Source: Nitrosomonas sp. (GTDB lineage: Bacteria > Pseudomonadota > Gammaproteobacteria > Burkholderiales > Nitrosomonadaceae). Taken from it: 46,026 bases of DNA. Below the pieces are notes generated by a model. That model saw only the letters and a program-made list of their open reading frames with translations. It made no database searches and was not told the DNA's origin. How positions within the stretch are numbered: position 1 is the first letter of the stretch; every line of letters starts with the position of its first letter. The position numbers and the translations under genes are program-made. The stretch covers positions 1 to 46,026 of the forward strand of contig JAGNZK010000016.1 of assembly GCA_017984435.1 (NCBI GenBank). Reading direction: 5' to 3'. Positions 36,898 to 46,026 of this stretch are shown one piece after another.

Positions 36898-37255
36898 GAA
36901 TTTCCTTTTGTTTTTATGTGTGATATGCAGCACAGCGCACTATAGCCCAACAATTATTCCGAAATAGAAAAGTCTGACTATAACGCATTCATTCCGAGGC
37001 TGAAAGCACACATTCGGTAGTGCATCAACTCTCGCAATACACGAACAAGCACTCCGCCACAAGCAACGGGTATTAAGAACGCTCTCGGGCTGCTGGTTTT
37101 CAATCAGTAATCGCCCGAAGACAGTAAGGAATTAAACGTGAAAGAGATTAAAATGAACTGCTTGATCTACACGGTTTCCAACAAATTACCACTATGCCGC
37201 GAGTCTGAAGAACTCGCACATTCACTTGCAATTCAAATGCAGAGAAAAACAACAG
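36898..37255. other. Intergenic region between the lipase-RTX gene and cysM
   Basis: About 360 bases with no supported gene. It should include the cysM promoter and the end of the lipase-RTX transcript. A short inverted repeat, GCGAGT (37199-37204) with ACTCGC (37212-37217), lies beyond the lipase-RTX stop, but no T-run follows on the minus strand. Confidence 0.4.
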
Positions 37256-40200
37256 TTATAACCAGAAAGCCGTAATCACCGGATCCAGAGCTGGTTCGTA
37301 GGCCAGCGGCAACATGGTCTGTCCGATGTCAGGCGATGAAAACGCCGCCATCGCAGTCACCAAATTCTCAATCTGACTATCCAGCAACGTCAACCCGTCA
37401 GCGGTTTTAAATTGCTCGATGTGATAAGCCGAACCGAGATACCAATCTTTGATTACCAGTTTATCGGCAGTGCCTATCACGCTGACTTCCAGGTTATTAC
37501 CGATATGCTGAAACCAGATTTGATCCGCGCTGATATCGGACAGAAACTGCACGGTGTCGATATTGCCTGCAGTAGAATCATTTTCGACCACGCCATCTTT
37601 TCTGTAGCCTCGTCCAAGCATGTAGGTATCATTGCCTGTTCCACCGACAAGCATATCCCTGCCTTTCTCACCATCGAGAAAATCATCTCCGGCTTCCCCA
37701 TATAGGCTATCCGCACCACTGTCACCAAAAAGCACATCGTTTCCACTTCGACCCCATAGTCTATTAGCCGCGCCATTTCCGATGATGCTATTGTCAGCAG
37801 CGTTACCGATACCAATAATCGCTGAAGAACCTGATAAGGAAAGATTCTCCAGATTGGCACCGAGCGTATAATTGATCGACGAAATCACCGTATCGCTGCC
37901 TTCATTTAAATTCTCCACGACGATGTCGCCAGCGTTGTCCACCTCATAGATATCATCACCGCTGCCACCTATCATCGTATCCTTGCCTCTAGCACCATTC
38001 AAATGATCATTACCGGCATTGCCATTCAAAACATCGTTACCCGCCAAACCATTGAGCGTGTCATTTCCATTACCGCCGCTCAGTATATCCGCCCTCGATG
38101 TGCCATTGAGTGTCATACTTCGACTGCTGACACTGATATTAAAGATATCCGATACTGTCTGATCACCGGAATCTTTTGCGGTTACGCTCACGCTAAGTAC
38201 TCCCGATGTGTCAGGGACACCACTAAATGTATGTGTGGCGGCGTCAAAACTGAGCCATGACGGCAAAGCACTACCATCTGCAAGGGTTGCGCTATAAGTC
38301 AGTGTGTCGCCTGCGTCAGGATCAACAAATGTATCGGAATCCACTGTGTAACTGAACGTATCACCCTCATAGGCCGCCTGATCCGGAATCACTACTGATA
38401 ATTGCGGCGCTTGATTGCTCTCCAGTTTTGTCTTGATTGTTGCCAAATCCCATACGGTACCATCCGCGTCAAACATAATCTGCTCGACAGAAAATGGCGT
38501 AATGCCATCGTTTTCCAGATAGTTCCGGATAGTCAGAGAATCGTTGGTACCAATAATCGTAAGCACTAAATCATTACCAGATCGACTGACGCGCACTTGA
38601 TCCGGCGTAATGTCATCGCAAAATTCCACAGTATCGACCTTTCCATTGGTCGAATCATAACTGTTGATCGTATCCTGGCCGGAACCCAGATTGAAGAAAT
38701 AAGTGTCATCCCCTGCGCCACCCACGATAATGTCGTTACCTGCGACGCCATCAAGCGAATCGTCACCACCTTCGCCATACAGTATGTCATCACCCGCACC
38801 GCCATTCAGCGTGTCATTGCCATTTCCGCCATACAGCGCGTCATTTCCGCCTTCGCCATACATCACGTCGCCTTCATCCTGACCAGCCATGACATTGTCC
38901 TGTTCCTGCGGATTAAGGGTAGGTGCAGAACCGGCGAACGCCATCAGTTCCGCCATTTTCAACACAGTGCCATCACCCAGTTGGATGCGCTCCAATCCCA
39001 TACCCGGCAAATCAGTTGAATTCGGCAAAACGATTTCAATCCCGCCGCCTACCCACGATAAAGTAAGCGTAGGATGCATGGTTTTGGCATACAACGTTTC
39101 GACAAATTGCAGATCTTCACCCTCGTATCTGACATCACGCACTCCTTCGACTACACGCTGCCCCCATGCAAAGGTAATATCCTCCGGATCAATACCCACC
39201 AGGCGAAGCGTGTCTTGCGCAATGGGTTTCGGTTGCAACGTATAATCAAGGTGAGAACTACTGGATTTATTATCACCGTCATAAGTAAAACTACTTATCA
39301 CCCACAATTGTGTTCCTGTATCCCAAATCCTGTCGAATCCCACTTCGCCAGCAAACATAACATAGGTATCCTGACTAAATCCGCCATCCAGACTGTCACT
39401 CCCTTCGCCACCCACCAACGTATCCCTGGCATAACCACCATACAACGTATCATTGCCCGTATTTCCATAAACAAACCCACCAATATTCGCTGCGGTATCC
39501 GTGAAGTAATACATTTCATTATTGAGTCTGATCTTACCGGATGCATAGAGAACGTCATTACCGCCACCCCCATCGATCATCGAGATTTCACTCCCGGCTA
39601 CAACATCACTTTGCCCGTGCCCGTCGTTATACTGATAGTAATTGCCGTATTTGTAGCCTTTGATGACATTGTCACTATCACCACCCTGAATGCGTTCGAC
39701 CTGTGTGTTGATTGACGTACTGGTTTGCCAGTAATTCCCAATCACATTGGGTGTCGATAAAATTGGCCCGTTTACTATGAAGCCGACAATCTCACTACCG
39801 CTGTACACAGGTGTCAATCCATCAGTGCTGATTCCTGAGAAACCCGCTTCGTTCATCATTGGAATCCATTCGGAAATAGGAACAAACCGCGGTTCCTTGG
39901 GTGTCTCTACCGGTATATCGGGAGGTGACATATTGAGAAGATCAACTCTGGTATAGGAAGTATCATGACTTCTGGATTGACGCTGCATATCGGCGGTATC
40001 GGCACCGCTCTCCACCAGCGTGAAATGTTGCGTCACGATTCTCGTTTCGTACGCATCCACTGATTCAGCACGGTAGGTCGTTCCATCCACCCAGGCGTAT
40101 GGTGTGGAATTCGCACTGTACTTATTATTCAGTAAATCATTCGCCCACTGTGCACGTGCTGCATCCAGAAAATCCGCTTGCAGTTGTGCAATATCCATAG

Positions 40201-43200
40201 CAGGCGCCGGTAACACCAACCAATCGGCAACATTAATGGTATTACCGGTATGTTCATGAATCGCCCAGACATGTGGCGATATGAAATAATCTTTCAGTGT
40301 TAGCGTCCCGCCACCGCCGTGTATTGTCAGAATCAAATCATTTTCTACCCTCTCGTGCTCTAGATCCGCCAGTACCGTATCCTCTGTTAACGCGATTGTA
40401 CTGGCACCGACCGGCAATTCCACCACGACATCATTCCCTGAAGACATCCAACCAAAAAGATAAGTATCCTCACCTTCACCGCCTACGAGCGTATCGTTAC
40501 CCGTCCCGCCATCCAAGCTATCATTACCGGCATACCCTTCAATACGATCATCGGCACTGGTTCCAATCAGCACATCGTCACCCGCCGTTCCGCCGAGAAC
40601 ACCTGCTGCGAGCGCACTGATTTCGTCGGCATTGATTAGCGAATTATCATGCAAACGTATTGCTGCCACATTCGGCCCGGTATCCGTGAACCAGCCTTCG
40701 AACAGAATGCTGTCCTGAGTACCCTCAATGCGCATGAACAGATTGCCATCGGCCAACTGGAAAAACCGCAGCTCGCCCGCCGCAATACCAACACCCAGAT
40801 GAACTTCGTCACCACCCGTATCATCAGGATCGGTCGGTGTAATAATGTCGGCACCGTCTCCCCGATTGAATACATAACGATCGGCACCGCTGCCGCCGCT
40901 ATACCGATCCGCACCCAGACCGCCCTGCAATGTATCCGCCCCCACTTCTCCGAATAACGCATCGTTGCCCGCACCACCCATAATCAAATCCGCACCGACA
41001 GCACCTATGAGATAATCATCGCCTCCATAACCCGTGAGGGTATCGTCGCTGGCACTTCCCTGGATCAAATCCGCACCGGTACCCCCATAAGCATGCGTCA
41101 CCGGTTGCCCGGAATTGCTCGTGATCGGCGCCAAATTCAGTACCACTGCATCGTGCAAATTCTCGCTCACCCAGGATTCCAAATCGATTGCTTCGCTGCC
41201 CTGATCAAAATTGATTTGCGCATTCATGCCATACAAAGCATCCTTTAGATTCAGTATTCCACCGTTCTCGAGAGTAATGCGCAAGGTACTGGCGTTACTT
41301 AACCATGTCACACCGGAAGACACATCCGTTAATGCCGCATTGGAATCCGCCAGTAAAATAATGCTTCGCCCCGCCAAATCACCGATTAAATCACCATCCT
41401 CCACATCGACATACGTATCGTCACCCCTGCCACCATAAAGCATGTCGGCACCTGCACCTCCAATCAGGGTATCGCTGCCATCATCACCGATCAGAGTATC
41501 GTTCCCCATCTCGCCATATAAACTGTCATTACCCCCATACCCTTTGATGCGATCATCAGCGCTTGTTCCTATCAATACATCATCACCCTCTGTCCCAGCA
41601 AAAATATTTGTTGCAAGCGCACTTATCTCATTAGCGCTAATCAGCGAATCATCAATTAGACGCAATGCGGCAATACTGGGCCCTGCATCGGCAAACCAGT
41701 CTTCAAACAGAATGCCGTCCTGAGTGCCTTCAATACGCATCAGCAAGCTGCCGTCGGCCAACTGAAAAAACCGCAGGTCGCTCGCTGCAATGCCAGCACC
41801 CAATTGAACTTCGTCACCCTCCACCTCATCGGAATCAGCGGATGCAATCGTGTCGGCACCGTCCCCCCGATTGAATACATACCGATCGGTGCCGCTACCA
41901 CCGCTATACCAATCCGCGCCCAGGCCGCCCTGCAACGTATCCGCTCCCGCTTCTCCATTCAAAACATCGTTGCCTGAACCTCCTACAATTAAATCATCAC
42001 CACCGGCACCCAGGAGAGTGTCGTTGCCACCATAGCCCTTAAGGGTATCGTCGTTGCTGCTCCCGTCAATCAAATCAGAACCAGCACCGCCATAAGCATG
42101 CGTCACCGGCTGCTCGGAACTATTGTCCACAACAGAGGACAAATTCAGCACCACGGCATCGTGCAAATTCTCACTGACCCACGATTCTAAATCGATTGCT
42201 TCGCTGCCCTGATCAAAATTGATTTGCGCATTCATGCCATACAAGGCATGTTTCAGATCCAACGTTCCACCGTTTTCGAGAATAATACTTAACGTATTGG
42301 TGTCACTTAACCATGTTGTATCGGTGGGCATATTCGTTGATAGTGCATTAGAATTCGCCAGTGAATTGAGTGATTCACCGCTGCGCTTAGCCAGAGGATT
42401 CTCTGCTAAACCGGCGCCGGTACCACTGCCATCAGCCAACGAAATAATGTTATGCCCCACCAGATCGCCAATGATATCGCCGCTTTCCACATCGACATAC
42501 GTGTCATCACCTTCACCGCCATAAAGCATATCGGCGCCTGCACCGCCGATAAGGGTATCGTTACCTCCATGACCAAATAACCGATCATCTCCGACCCCAC
42601 CATTGAGCAAGTCACTACCTTGATAGGCTAACGGAATATCGTTACCGTCACCGCTAAGCATGTCGGCACCAGCACCCCCTAGCAGATAATCCGAACCCCC
42701 TCCACCCCATAACCTGTCGTCTCCGTCACCACCATCGAGATAATCATTGCCGTGCAGAGCAGCATCCAGGCTTCCCTTGTCCCCATTCAACACATCATTT
42801 CCACTCTGCCCCAAGAGAGTATCGTTACCTGCATCACCCCAAACCGCATCATCATCCGCACCGGCATCAATAAAATCATTGCCGCCTTGCGCAGATATCC
42901 AATCTTTCCCGGTGCCACTATAAATAACATCATCATCTCCGACATCATCGCCTAAATCGTTAATAAGGAATTTGTAATTCTTAGTATAGAGATCACCCTC
43001 AGCATTGATGGAACGAGTAACACCCCAATCGTGATCGGAATCTGCGACATTAGCATCACCCTCGATGGTGTCATTTCCACCCAAGCTCACCAGCACATCT
43101 TTCCCCCTACCACCCATTAGAATGTCATCACCCGCTTCACCGATGAGCGTATCGTTACCTGAATAGCCATCGAGCAGATCACCCTTCTCCCCGCTGCCGA

Positions 43201-45301
43201 TCTGGGTTTTTCCCAATGTGTATGCATCATCCAACGTGTATTCGGTTTCAGCATAGAGCCGGTCGTCGTCTTTCTCTCCTAAAATGATGTCACTATCTGT
43301 CCCTCCCAATAAAATATCGTCACCTTCACCACCATGCAAAATATCTTTGTCACCTCCTCCTTCGATACGATCTTTACCATTCTTACCCCCGACTACATCT
43401 TTGCCGCCCAGACTCATAATTAAATCGTTACCGTCACCACCTTCCAGTCTGTCTGCAAGATGCTCAGGGTTCGAATCTCCTTCGATGGTATTATCAAAAA
43501 TAGGTAAATCAGATTGTGCATTGCCCCCCAGCGTAATACCGAGATCACCGTCGTGCCAGCCCTTTACCTTTACCCTGGCACTGCCGCCACTTCCGACCAA
43601 GCTGATCAAAAGATCCTGTGTACCGTCAGCTTGGGCACTCAGCAAATAAACCAGATCATTGTCCATATCCATCCAAGCATTGCCGACTTTCACCCAATTT
43701 TTACCATCAGTAACCCCGCTTCTTCCCTCAGCAACAACAGTACCGAATTGAATTGTACCCAGACCATCGGCGTCGAACACCGTATCAAAACCATTACCGG
43801 GATTAACCGCGTAAATATCGGAACCTGACCCGCCTTCCAGATAATCATTCCCTTCCTGACCGTTGAGCGTGTCATCCCCACCACCACCATATAAATGATC
43901 CTCAACCGCCGATGCGGCAGGATTATCCGCATCCTCACCACCAAAAAAATAGCGCGGTGTGCTGCCGGATAACTCACCCTGCGAAATCTTGTAACCGGTG
44001 GCGACATCCTCGTAATAATCGCTAGCCGAACCGGACGCACCCGTAGAATCAAGCGGGTTCTTATCTTCAGTATTGAACCACATCTTGCGTTTCAGCATAG
44101 TTATGCGATCCGCCAGATACTTCGATGTCAATCCACTTCCGCCCGCACTAGGATCAAAACGCTCCAAAGCACCGCCCGCATTGAAAGCGCTGTAGTCAAC
44201 GCCTTCGAGCACAAAAGGATTGAGCGCAACCAAAGCAAATCTCGTCGCCAAACCCTGCGCGCCATCATTCGCGGCCATGGTGACAATATTGCTCGCGGAT
44301 TTATCGGTGAGCAATGTCAGTTGCGTCGTGTTAGCGAGCGAAGTGAGATTGGCGGTACTTTGCAGATTCTTTAAGTTGGTGTAGAACGCATCACGATCTC
44401 CTGCCGCAGTCTCCTTGCCGCCATCCAACACAATCTTGCCACCCGCAGGGTTCTGCAAAATAATTCGCAACGCATCGAGCGCGGATTCGAGCGTTTTGCT
44501 ATTGGAAGCTCCCACAACATCCTTGGTGGAACCGAATGCATCGATCAGCTTATTCAGTTGGTCTTGGTTCAGGTTGGGAGCAAGCTGGGAATACAGCGCC
44601 TGGATGGCCAGAGCATCGGTCAGCACACTGATACTGTGATTATTACCCGATGCCTCAGTTTGAATGCTGATGGCTATGCCCAACTGATAGCCTAAACCTG
44701 CGATGGCGGGAAAACCTTCGGAGCCACGAATGTTCCAGATATTGTCCGTCGATGCACTACTCAAACCCAAGGCACTACTCAGTGCATCCACCAAATTACC
44801 GAGGAGCCCATTTACTCCTGGTGCATTATAGAGATAGGCGTCCGTCACTTGCGAATAGCTCTGCTTGACAGCAGCAGCCAGATAACCGCCTAAGCTGTGG
44901 CCGGTAACGGTAAAGTTCTGTCCTTGAAGTACATTAGGATCATTCAACCAAGTATCCAGCTGCATCTTAAGCGCGATGAATTGAGGATTGAGAGTAGGCG
45001 GCATTGCTGAGGCCAATAACCCATCAGCGGTTAAATCGTTGCCTGACAGTTCAGTACCTCGAATGGCTAAATATTTCTTGCCACTGCCAATTTCTTCGAA
45101 AACGGTGGCTGAAAGACCGGTGATGGAATAAGGAGATTGGGCGGCGACTTGCCATTTTTCAACGAAGGTAGTGGCTTGAGAAGTGGACAATTCTGCGCCA
45201 CTTCGAGTTAGCTCTTCAATTTCTATTGTTTTACCCGAGAACGTACCATATGCCGCTTGCGCCAGTTCAGCTTGCAAAGAATATACATCGATATTACTCA
45301 C
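37256..45301 (-). CDS. Giant lipase-RTX secreted protein, 2681 aa
   Basis: The N-terminal 360 residues form a class-3-lipase-like alpha/beta hydrolase with the nucleophile elbow GHSLGG (134-139, Ser136) in FTVTGHSLGGYLAAAV. From about residue 465 onward are many glycine-aspartate nonapeptide repeats (GGxGxDxLx), which bind calcium. These are interleaved with beta-rich spacers, two tandem 336-residue modules (roughly residues 920-1600), and an Ig-like putative cadherin/He_PIG domain (about 2299-2400). The short C-terminal tail has no RTX repeats, as expected for a type I secretion signal. No ABC exporter is encoded here. The start is a GTG overlapping the stop of the preceding gene by four bases (GTGA), with GAAGAGG seven bases upstream. 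Confidence 0.92.
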   Translation of the reverse strand: MSNIDVYSLQAELAQAAYGTFSGKTIEIEELTRSGAELSTSQATTFVEKWQVAAQSPYSITGLSATVFEEIGSGKKYLAIRGTELSGNDLTADGLLASAMPPTLNPQFIALKMQLDTWLNDPNVLQGQNFTVTGHSLGGYLAAAVKQSYSQVTDAYLYNAPGVNGLLGNLVDALSSALGLSSASTDNIWNIRGSEGFPAIAGLGYQLGIAISIQTEASGNNHSISVLTDALAIQALYSQLAPNLNQDQLNKLIDAFGSTKDVVGASNSKTLESALDALRIILQNPAGGKIVLDGGKETAAGDRDAFYTNLKNLQSTANLTSLANTTQLTLLTDKSASNIVTMAANDGAQGLATRFALVALNPFVLEGVDYSAFNAGGALERFDPSAGGSGLTSKYLADRITMLKRKMWFNTEDKNPLDSTGASGSASDYYEDVATGYKISQGELSGSTPRYFFGGEDADNPAASAVEDHLYGGGGDDTLNGQEGNDYLEGGSGSDIYAVNPGNGFDTVFDADGLGTIQFGTVVAEGRSGVTDGKNWVKVGNAWMDMDNDLVYLLSAQADGTQDLLISLVGSGGSARVKVKGWHDGDLGITLGGNAQSDLPIFDNTIEGDSNPEHLADRLEGGDGNDLIMSLGGKDVVGGKNGKDRIEGGGDKDILHGGEGDDILLGGTDSDIILGEKDDDRLYAETEYTLDDAYTLGKTQIGSGEKGDLLDGYSGNDTLIGEAGDDILMGGRGKDVLVSLGGNDTIEGDANVADSDHDWGVTRSINAEGDLYTKNYKFLINDLGDDVGDDDVIYSGTGKDWISAQGGNDFIDAGADDDAVWGDAGNDTLLGQSGNDVLNGDKGSLDAALHGNDYLDGGDGDDRLWGGGGSDYLLGGAGADMLSGDGNDIPLAYQGSDLLNGGVGDDRLFGHGGNDTLIGGAGADMLYGGEGDDTYVDVESGDIIGDLVGHNIISLADGSGTGAGLAENPLAKRSGESLNSLANSNALSTNMPTDTTWLSDTNTLSIILENGGTLDLKHALYGMNAQINFDQGSEAIDLESWVSENLHDAVVLNLSSVVDNSSEQPVTHAYGGAGSDLIDGSSNDDTLKGYGGNDTLLGAGGDDLIVGGSGNDVLNGEAGADTLQGGLGADWYSGGSGTDRYVFNRGDGADTIASADSDEVEGDEVQLGAGIAASDLRFFQLADGSLLMRIEGTQDGILFEDWFADAGPSIAALRLIDDSLISANEISALATNIFAGTEGDDVLIGTSADDRIKGYGGNDSLYGEMGNDTLIGDDGSDTLIGGAGADMLYGGRGDDTYVDVEDGDLIGDLAGRSIILLADSNAALTDVSSGVTWLSNASTLRITLENGGILNLKDALYGMNAQINFDQGSEAIDLESWVSENLHDAVVLNLAPITSNSGQPVTHAYGGTGADLIQGSASDDTLTGYGGDDYLIGAVGADLIMGGAGNDALFGEVGADTLQGGLGADRYSGGSGADRYVFNRGDGADIITPTDPDDTGGDEVHLGVGIAAGELRFFQLADGNLFMRIEGTQDSILFEGWFTDTGPNVAAIRLHDNSLINADEISALAAGVLGGTAGDDVLIGTSADDRIEGYAGNDSLDGGTGNDTLVGGEGEDTYLFGWMSSGNDVVVELPVGASTIALTEDTVLADLEHERVENDLILTIHGGGGTLTLKDYFISPHVWAIHEHTGNTINVADWLVLPAPAMDIAQLQADFLDAARAQWANDLLNNKYSANSTPYAWVDGTTYRAESVDAYETRIVTQHFTLVESGADTADMQRQSRSHDTSYTRVDLLNMSPPDIPVETPKEPRFVPISEWIPMMNEAGFSGISTDGLTPVYSGSEIVGFIVNGPILSTPNVIGNYWQTSTSINTQVERIQGGDSDNVIKGYKYGNYYQYNDGHGQSDVVAGSEISMIDGGGGNDVLYASGKIRLNNEMYYFTDTAANIGGFVYGNTGNDTLYGGYARDTLVGGEGSDSLDGGFSQDTYVMFAGEVGFDRIWDTGTQLWVISSFTYDGDNKSSSSHLDYTLQPKPIAQDTLRLVGIDPEDITFAWGQRVVEGVRDVRYEGEDLQFVETLYAKTMHPTLTLSWVGGGIEIVLPNSTDLPGMGLERIQLGDGTVLKMAELMAFAGSAPTLNPQEQDNVMAGQDEGDVMYGEGGNDALYGGNGNDTLNGGAGDDILYGEGGDDSLDGVAGNDIIVGGAGDDTYFFNLGSGQDTINSYDSTNGKVDTVEFCDDITPDQVRVSRSGNDLVLTIIGTNDSLTIRNYLENDGITPFSVEQIMFDADGTVWDLATIKTKLESNQAPQLSVVIPDQAAYEGDTFSYTVDSDTFVDPDAGDTLTYSATLADGSALPSWLSFDAATHTFSGVPDTSGVLSVSVTAKDSGDQTVSDIFNISVSSRSMTLNGTSRADILSGGNGNDTLNGLAGNDVLNGNAGNDHLNGARGKDTMIGGSGDDIYEVDNAGDIVVENLNEGSDTVISSINYTLGANLENLSLSGSSAIIGIGNAADNSIIGNGAANRLWGRSGNDVLFGDSGADSLYGEAGDDFLDGEKGRDMLVGGTGNDTYMLGRGYRKDGVVENDSTAGNIDTVQFLSDISADQIWFQHIGNNLEVSVIGTADKLVIKDWYLGSAYHIEQFKTADGLTLLDSQIENLVTAMAAFSSPDIGQTMLPLAYEPALDPVITAFWL
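40590..42560 (-). repeat. Tandem 1008-bp (336-residue) duplication inside the lipase-RTX gene
   Basis: The module contains AGADMLYGG, YGMNAQINFDQGSEAIDLES, ENLHDAVVLNL, RYVFNRGDGAD and FFQLADG, and occurs twice in a row. Corresponding positions, such as the block at 42191 and at 41183, are 1008 bases apart. Boundaries are approximate. The copies differ by many synonymous and some amino-acid changes, so the duplication is not very recent, although one block of about 50 bases is identical. Confidence 0.85.
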
Positions 45302-45792
45302 TTCCCGACCTCTTCATTTAATTTAATAAAAATTTTGCGCATCAGCATGCCAGAACTAGCTTCCATAACACTAGGACATCGGTACGATGAAGGTACCCAA
45401 GGTCCCGGTAAATCGCCACCAACTCTGCTATACAAAATAAACTCACCTAACAATTTCATATCCGCTTTTCGGATGATCTTGAAATGATCTCGCCCCATGA
45501 CTGACTCTTGAGGTCCTTTATCAGCAGGATCACTTTTTTTGTAATCGTGGATATCCCACTTAAAGATATACTCAGGCCCCAACGCATTTTCACCTTGAGT
45601 AGGTCGATAGAAATTGATTTGCCCATACTTCTTATCAAACTTATCCGGTGGTAGAGTTACTGTTTCATATACCTTAACACCCCCATCAATAGCGCACAGA
45701 CGCTCCACTTCTCTATCCAACCTGGCTTTTTCTGAAAAAAAAGTTACATAAACAATCGATGAAACAACCAAAAGTAAAATGATTTTTTTCAT
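45298..45792 (-). CDS. Membrane-anchored or exported small protein coupled to lipase-RTX, 164 aa
   Basis: The protein starts MKKIILLLVVSSIVYVTFFS, one N-terminal hydrophobic helix acting as anchor or signal. Its periplasmic part includes CAIDGGVKVYETVTLP and YGQINFYRP, with a second cysteine in SYRCPSV. I do not recognise a named family. Its ATG overlaps the stop of the upstream lipase-domain copy (ATGA), and its own stop overlaps the GTG of the giant lipase-RTX gene. The start at 45792 has GGAGG eight bases upstream. I infer an accessory, immunity or foldase role for the lipase domain; none is proven. Confidence 0.8.
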   Translation of the reverse strand: MKKIILLLVVSSIVYVTFFSEKARLDREVERLCAIDGGVKVYETVTLPPDKFDKKYGQINFYRPTQGENALGPEYIFKWDIHDYKKSDPADKGPQESVMGRDHFKIIRKADMKLLGEFILYSRVGGDLPGPWVPSSYRCPSVMEASSGMLMRKIFIKLNEEVGK

Positions 45793-46026
45793 GCGGCGAG
45801 CCTCCATTCGGTGATCATTTCTATTCCGGTATCGGGATTAAGTGCAACCAAAGCAAATCGGGTTGCCAGGCCTTGCGCGCCATCATTCGCGGCCATGGCG
45901 ACAATATTGCTCGCGGATTTATCGGTGAGCAATGTCAGTTGCGTCGTGTTAGCGAGCGAAGTGAGATTGGCGGTACTTTGCAGATTCTTTAAGTTGGTGT
46001 AGAACGCATCACGATCTCCTGCCGCA
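45789..46026 (-). CDS. Lipase-domain protein, C-terminal part of a truncated paralogue of the lipase-RTX N-terminus (5' end off window)
   Basis: From the right edge the minus strand reads AAGDRDAFYTNLKNL and onward to RFALVALNPDTGIEM, ending ITEWRLAA-stop. It aligns to residues about 298-360 of the giant protein (44222-44408), then diverges after ALNP and stops 14 residues later, before any RTX repeat. About 150 bases of the match differ at a single position. The gene therefore encodes a lipase-like domain without RTX tail, if its unseen 5' part is complete. The stop overlaps the next start (ATGA). Confidence 0.85.
   Translation of the reverse strand, partial: AAGDRDAFYTNLKNLQSTANLTSLANTTQLTLLTDKSASNIVAMAANDGAQGLATRFALVALNPDTGIEMITEWRLAA

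Noticed and set aside
37138-37275. 45-codon plus-strand frame starting at a GTG with AAGGA upstream
   Set aside because: It overlaps the end of the lipase-RTX gene antisense and has no recognisable sequence. It is too weak to call a gene.
38597-39715. Long plus-strand frames opposite the lipase-RTX gene
   Set aside because: They are antisense reflections of the Gly-Asp repeat codons, which lack stops on the other strand.
37600-44000. Many short regularly spaced DNA repeats resembling an array
   Set aside because: These are the codons of RTX nonapeptides in one open frame. The units are adjacent and degenerate, not CRISPR repeats with unique spacers.

Overview
The window is a moderately AT-rich chromosomal segment of a Gram-negative bacterium, most likely a betaproteobacterium and plausibly an ammonia oxidiser of the Nitrosomonadaceae. 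That placement is inference. It rests on an RpfE-type (COG4255) protein, a three-gene transhydrogenase, an APS-reductase-type cysH with a DUF934 partner and cysI, and the general gene style. No rRNA, tRNA or CRISPR array was seen.

Layout: (1) 1-410 holds the 5' end of an IS256-family transposase that appears inserted in a decayed IS3-family orfA. (2) 892-3540 carries an RpfE-type protein and a membrane PAS-EAL protein whose EAL catalytic DDFG motif is lost; a strong bidirectional terminator closes this block. (3) 3615-6521, minus strand: pntAa-pntAb-pntB. (4) 6756-23256, minus strand: a large signalling block. In transcription order it has a REC-EAL phosphodiesterase, a 1181-residue multidomain flavo/iron-sulfur oxidoreductase, cheW, cheR-TPR, a ParA-like ATPase, an extended cheW, a soluble PAS chemoreceptor, a cheA-REC hybrid, cheB and a REC-kinase-REC-HPt protein. 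There are no flagellar genes, cheD, cheZ or free cheY, so this looks like a cytoplasmic chemosensory array. (5) 23333-28331: sulfate assimilation, with cysI, DUF934 and cysH followed by a decayed cysN tail, a small conserved-looking gene, and divergent cysB. (6) 28336-34486: a MITE-like repeat, a secreted subtilase whose start codon and body are in different frames across a 4 x 7-nt repeat, a secreted partner protein, a cytochrome c and several small proteins. (7) 34516-36897, minus strand: cysM-epsC and a GlcG/HbpS-like protein. (8) 37256-46026, minus strand: a coupled gene set of a partial lipase-domain copy (running off the right edge), a 164-residue exported/anchored protein and a 2681-residue lipase-RTX protein.

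The items I rate highest are the probable phase-variable subtilase in its OFF state (28636-30809), the overlapping lipase copy / small exported protein / giant lipase-RTX arrangement (37256-46026), the large oxidoreductase overlapping a ParA-containing chemosensory operon, and the cysN relic beside cysH.
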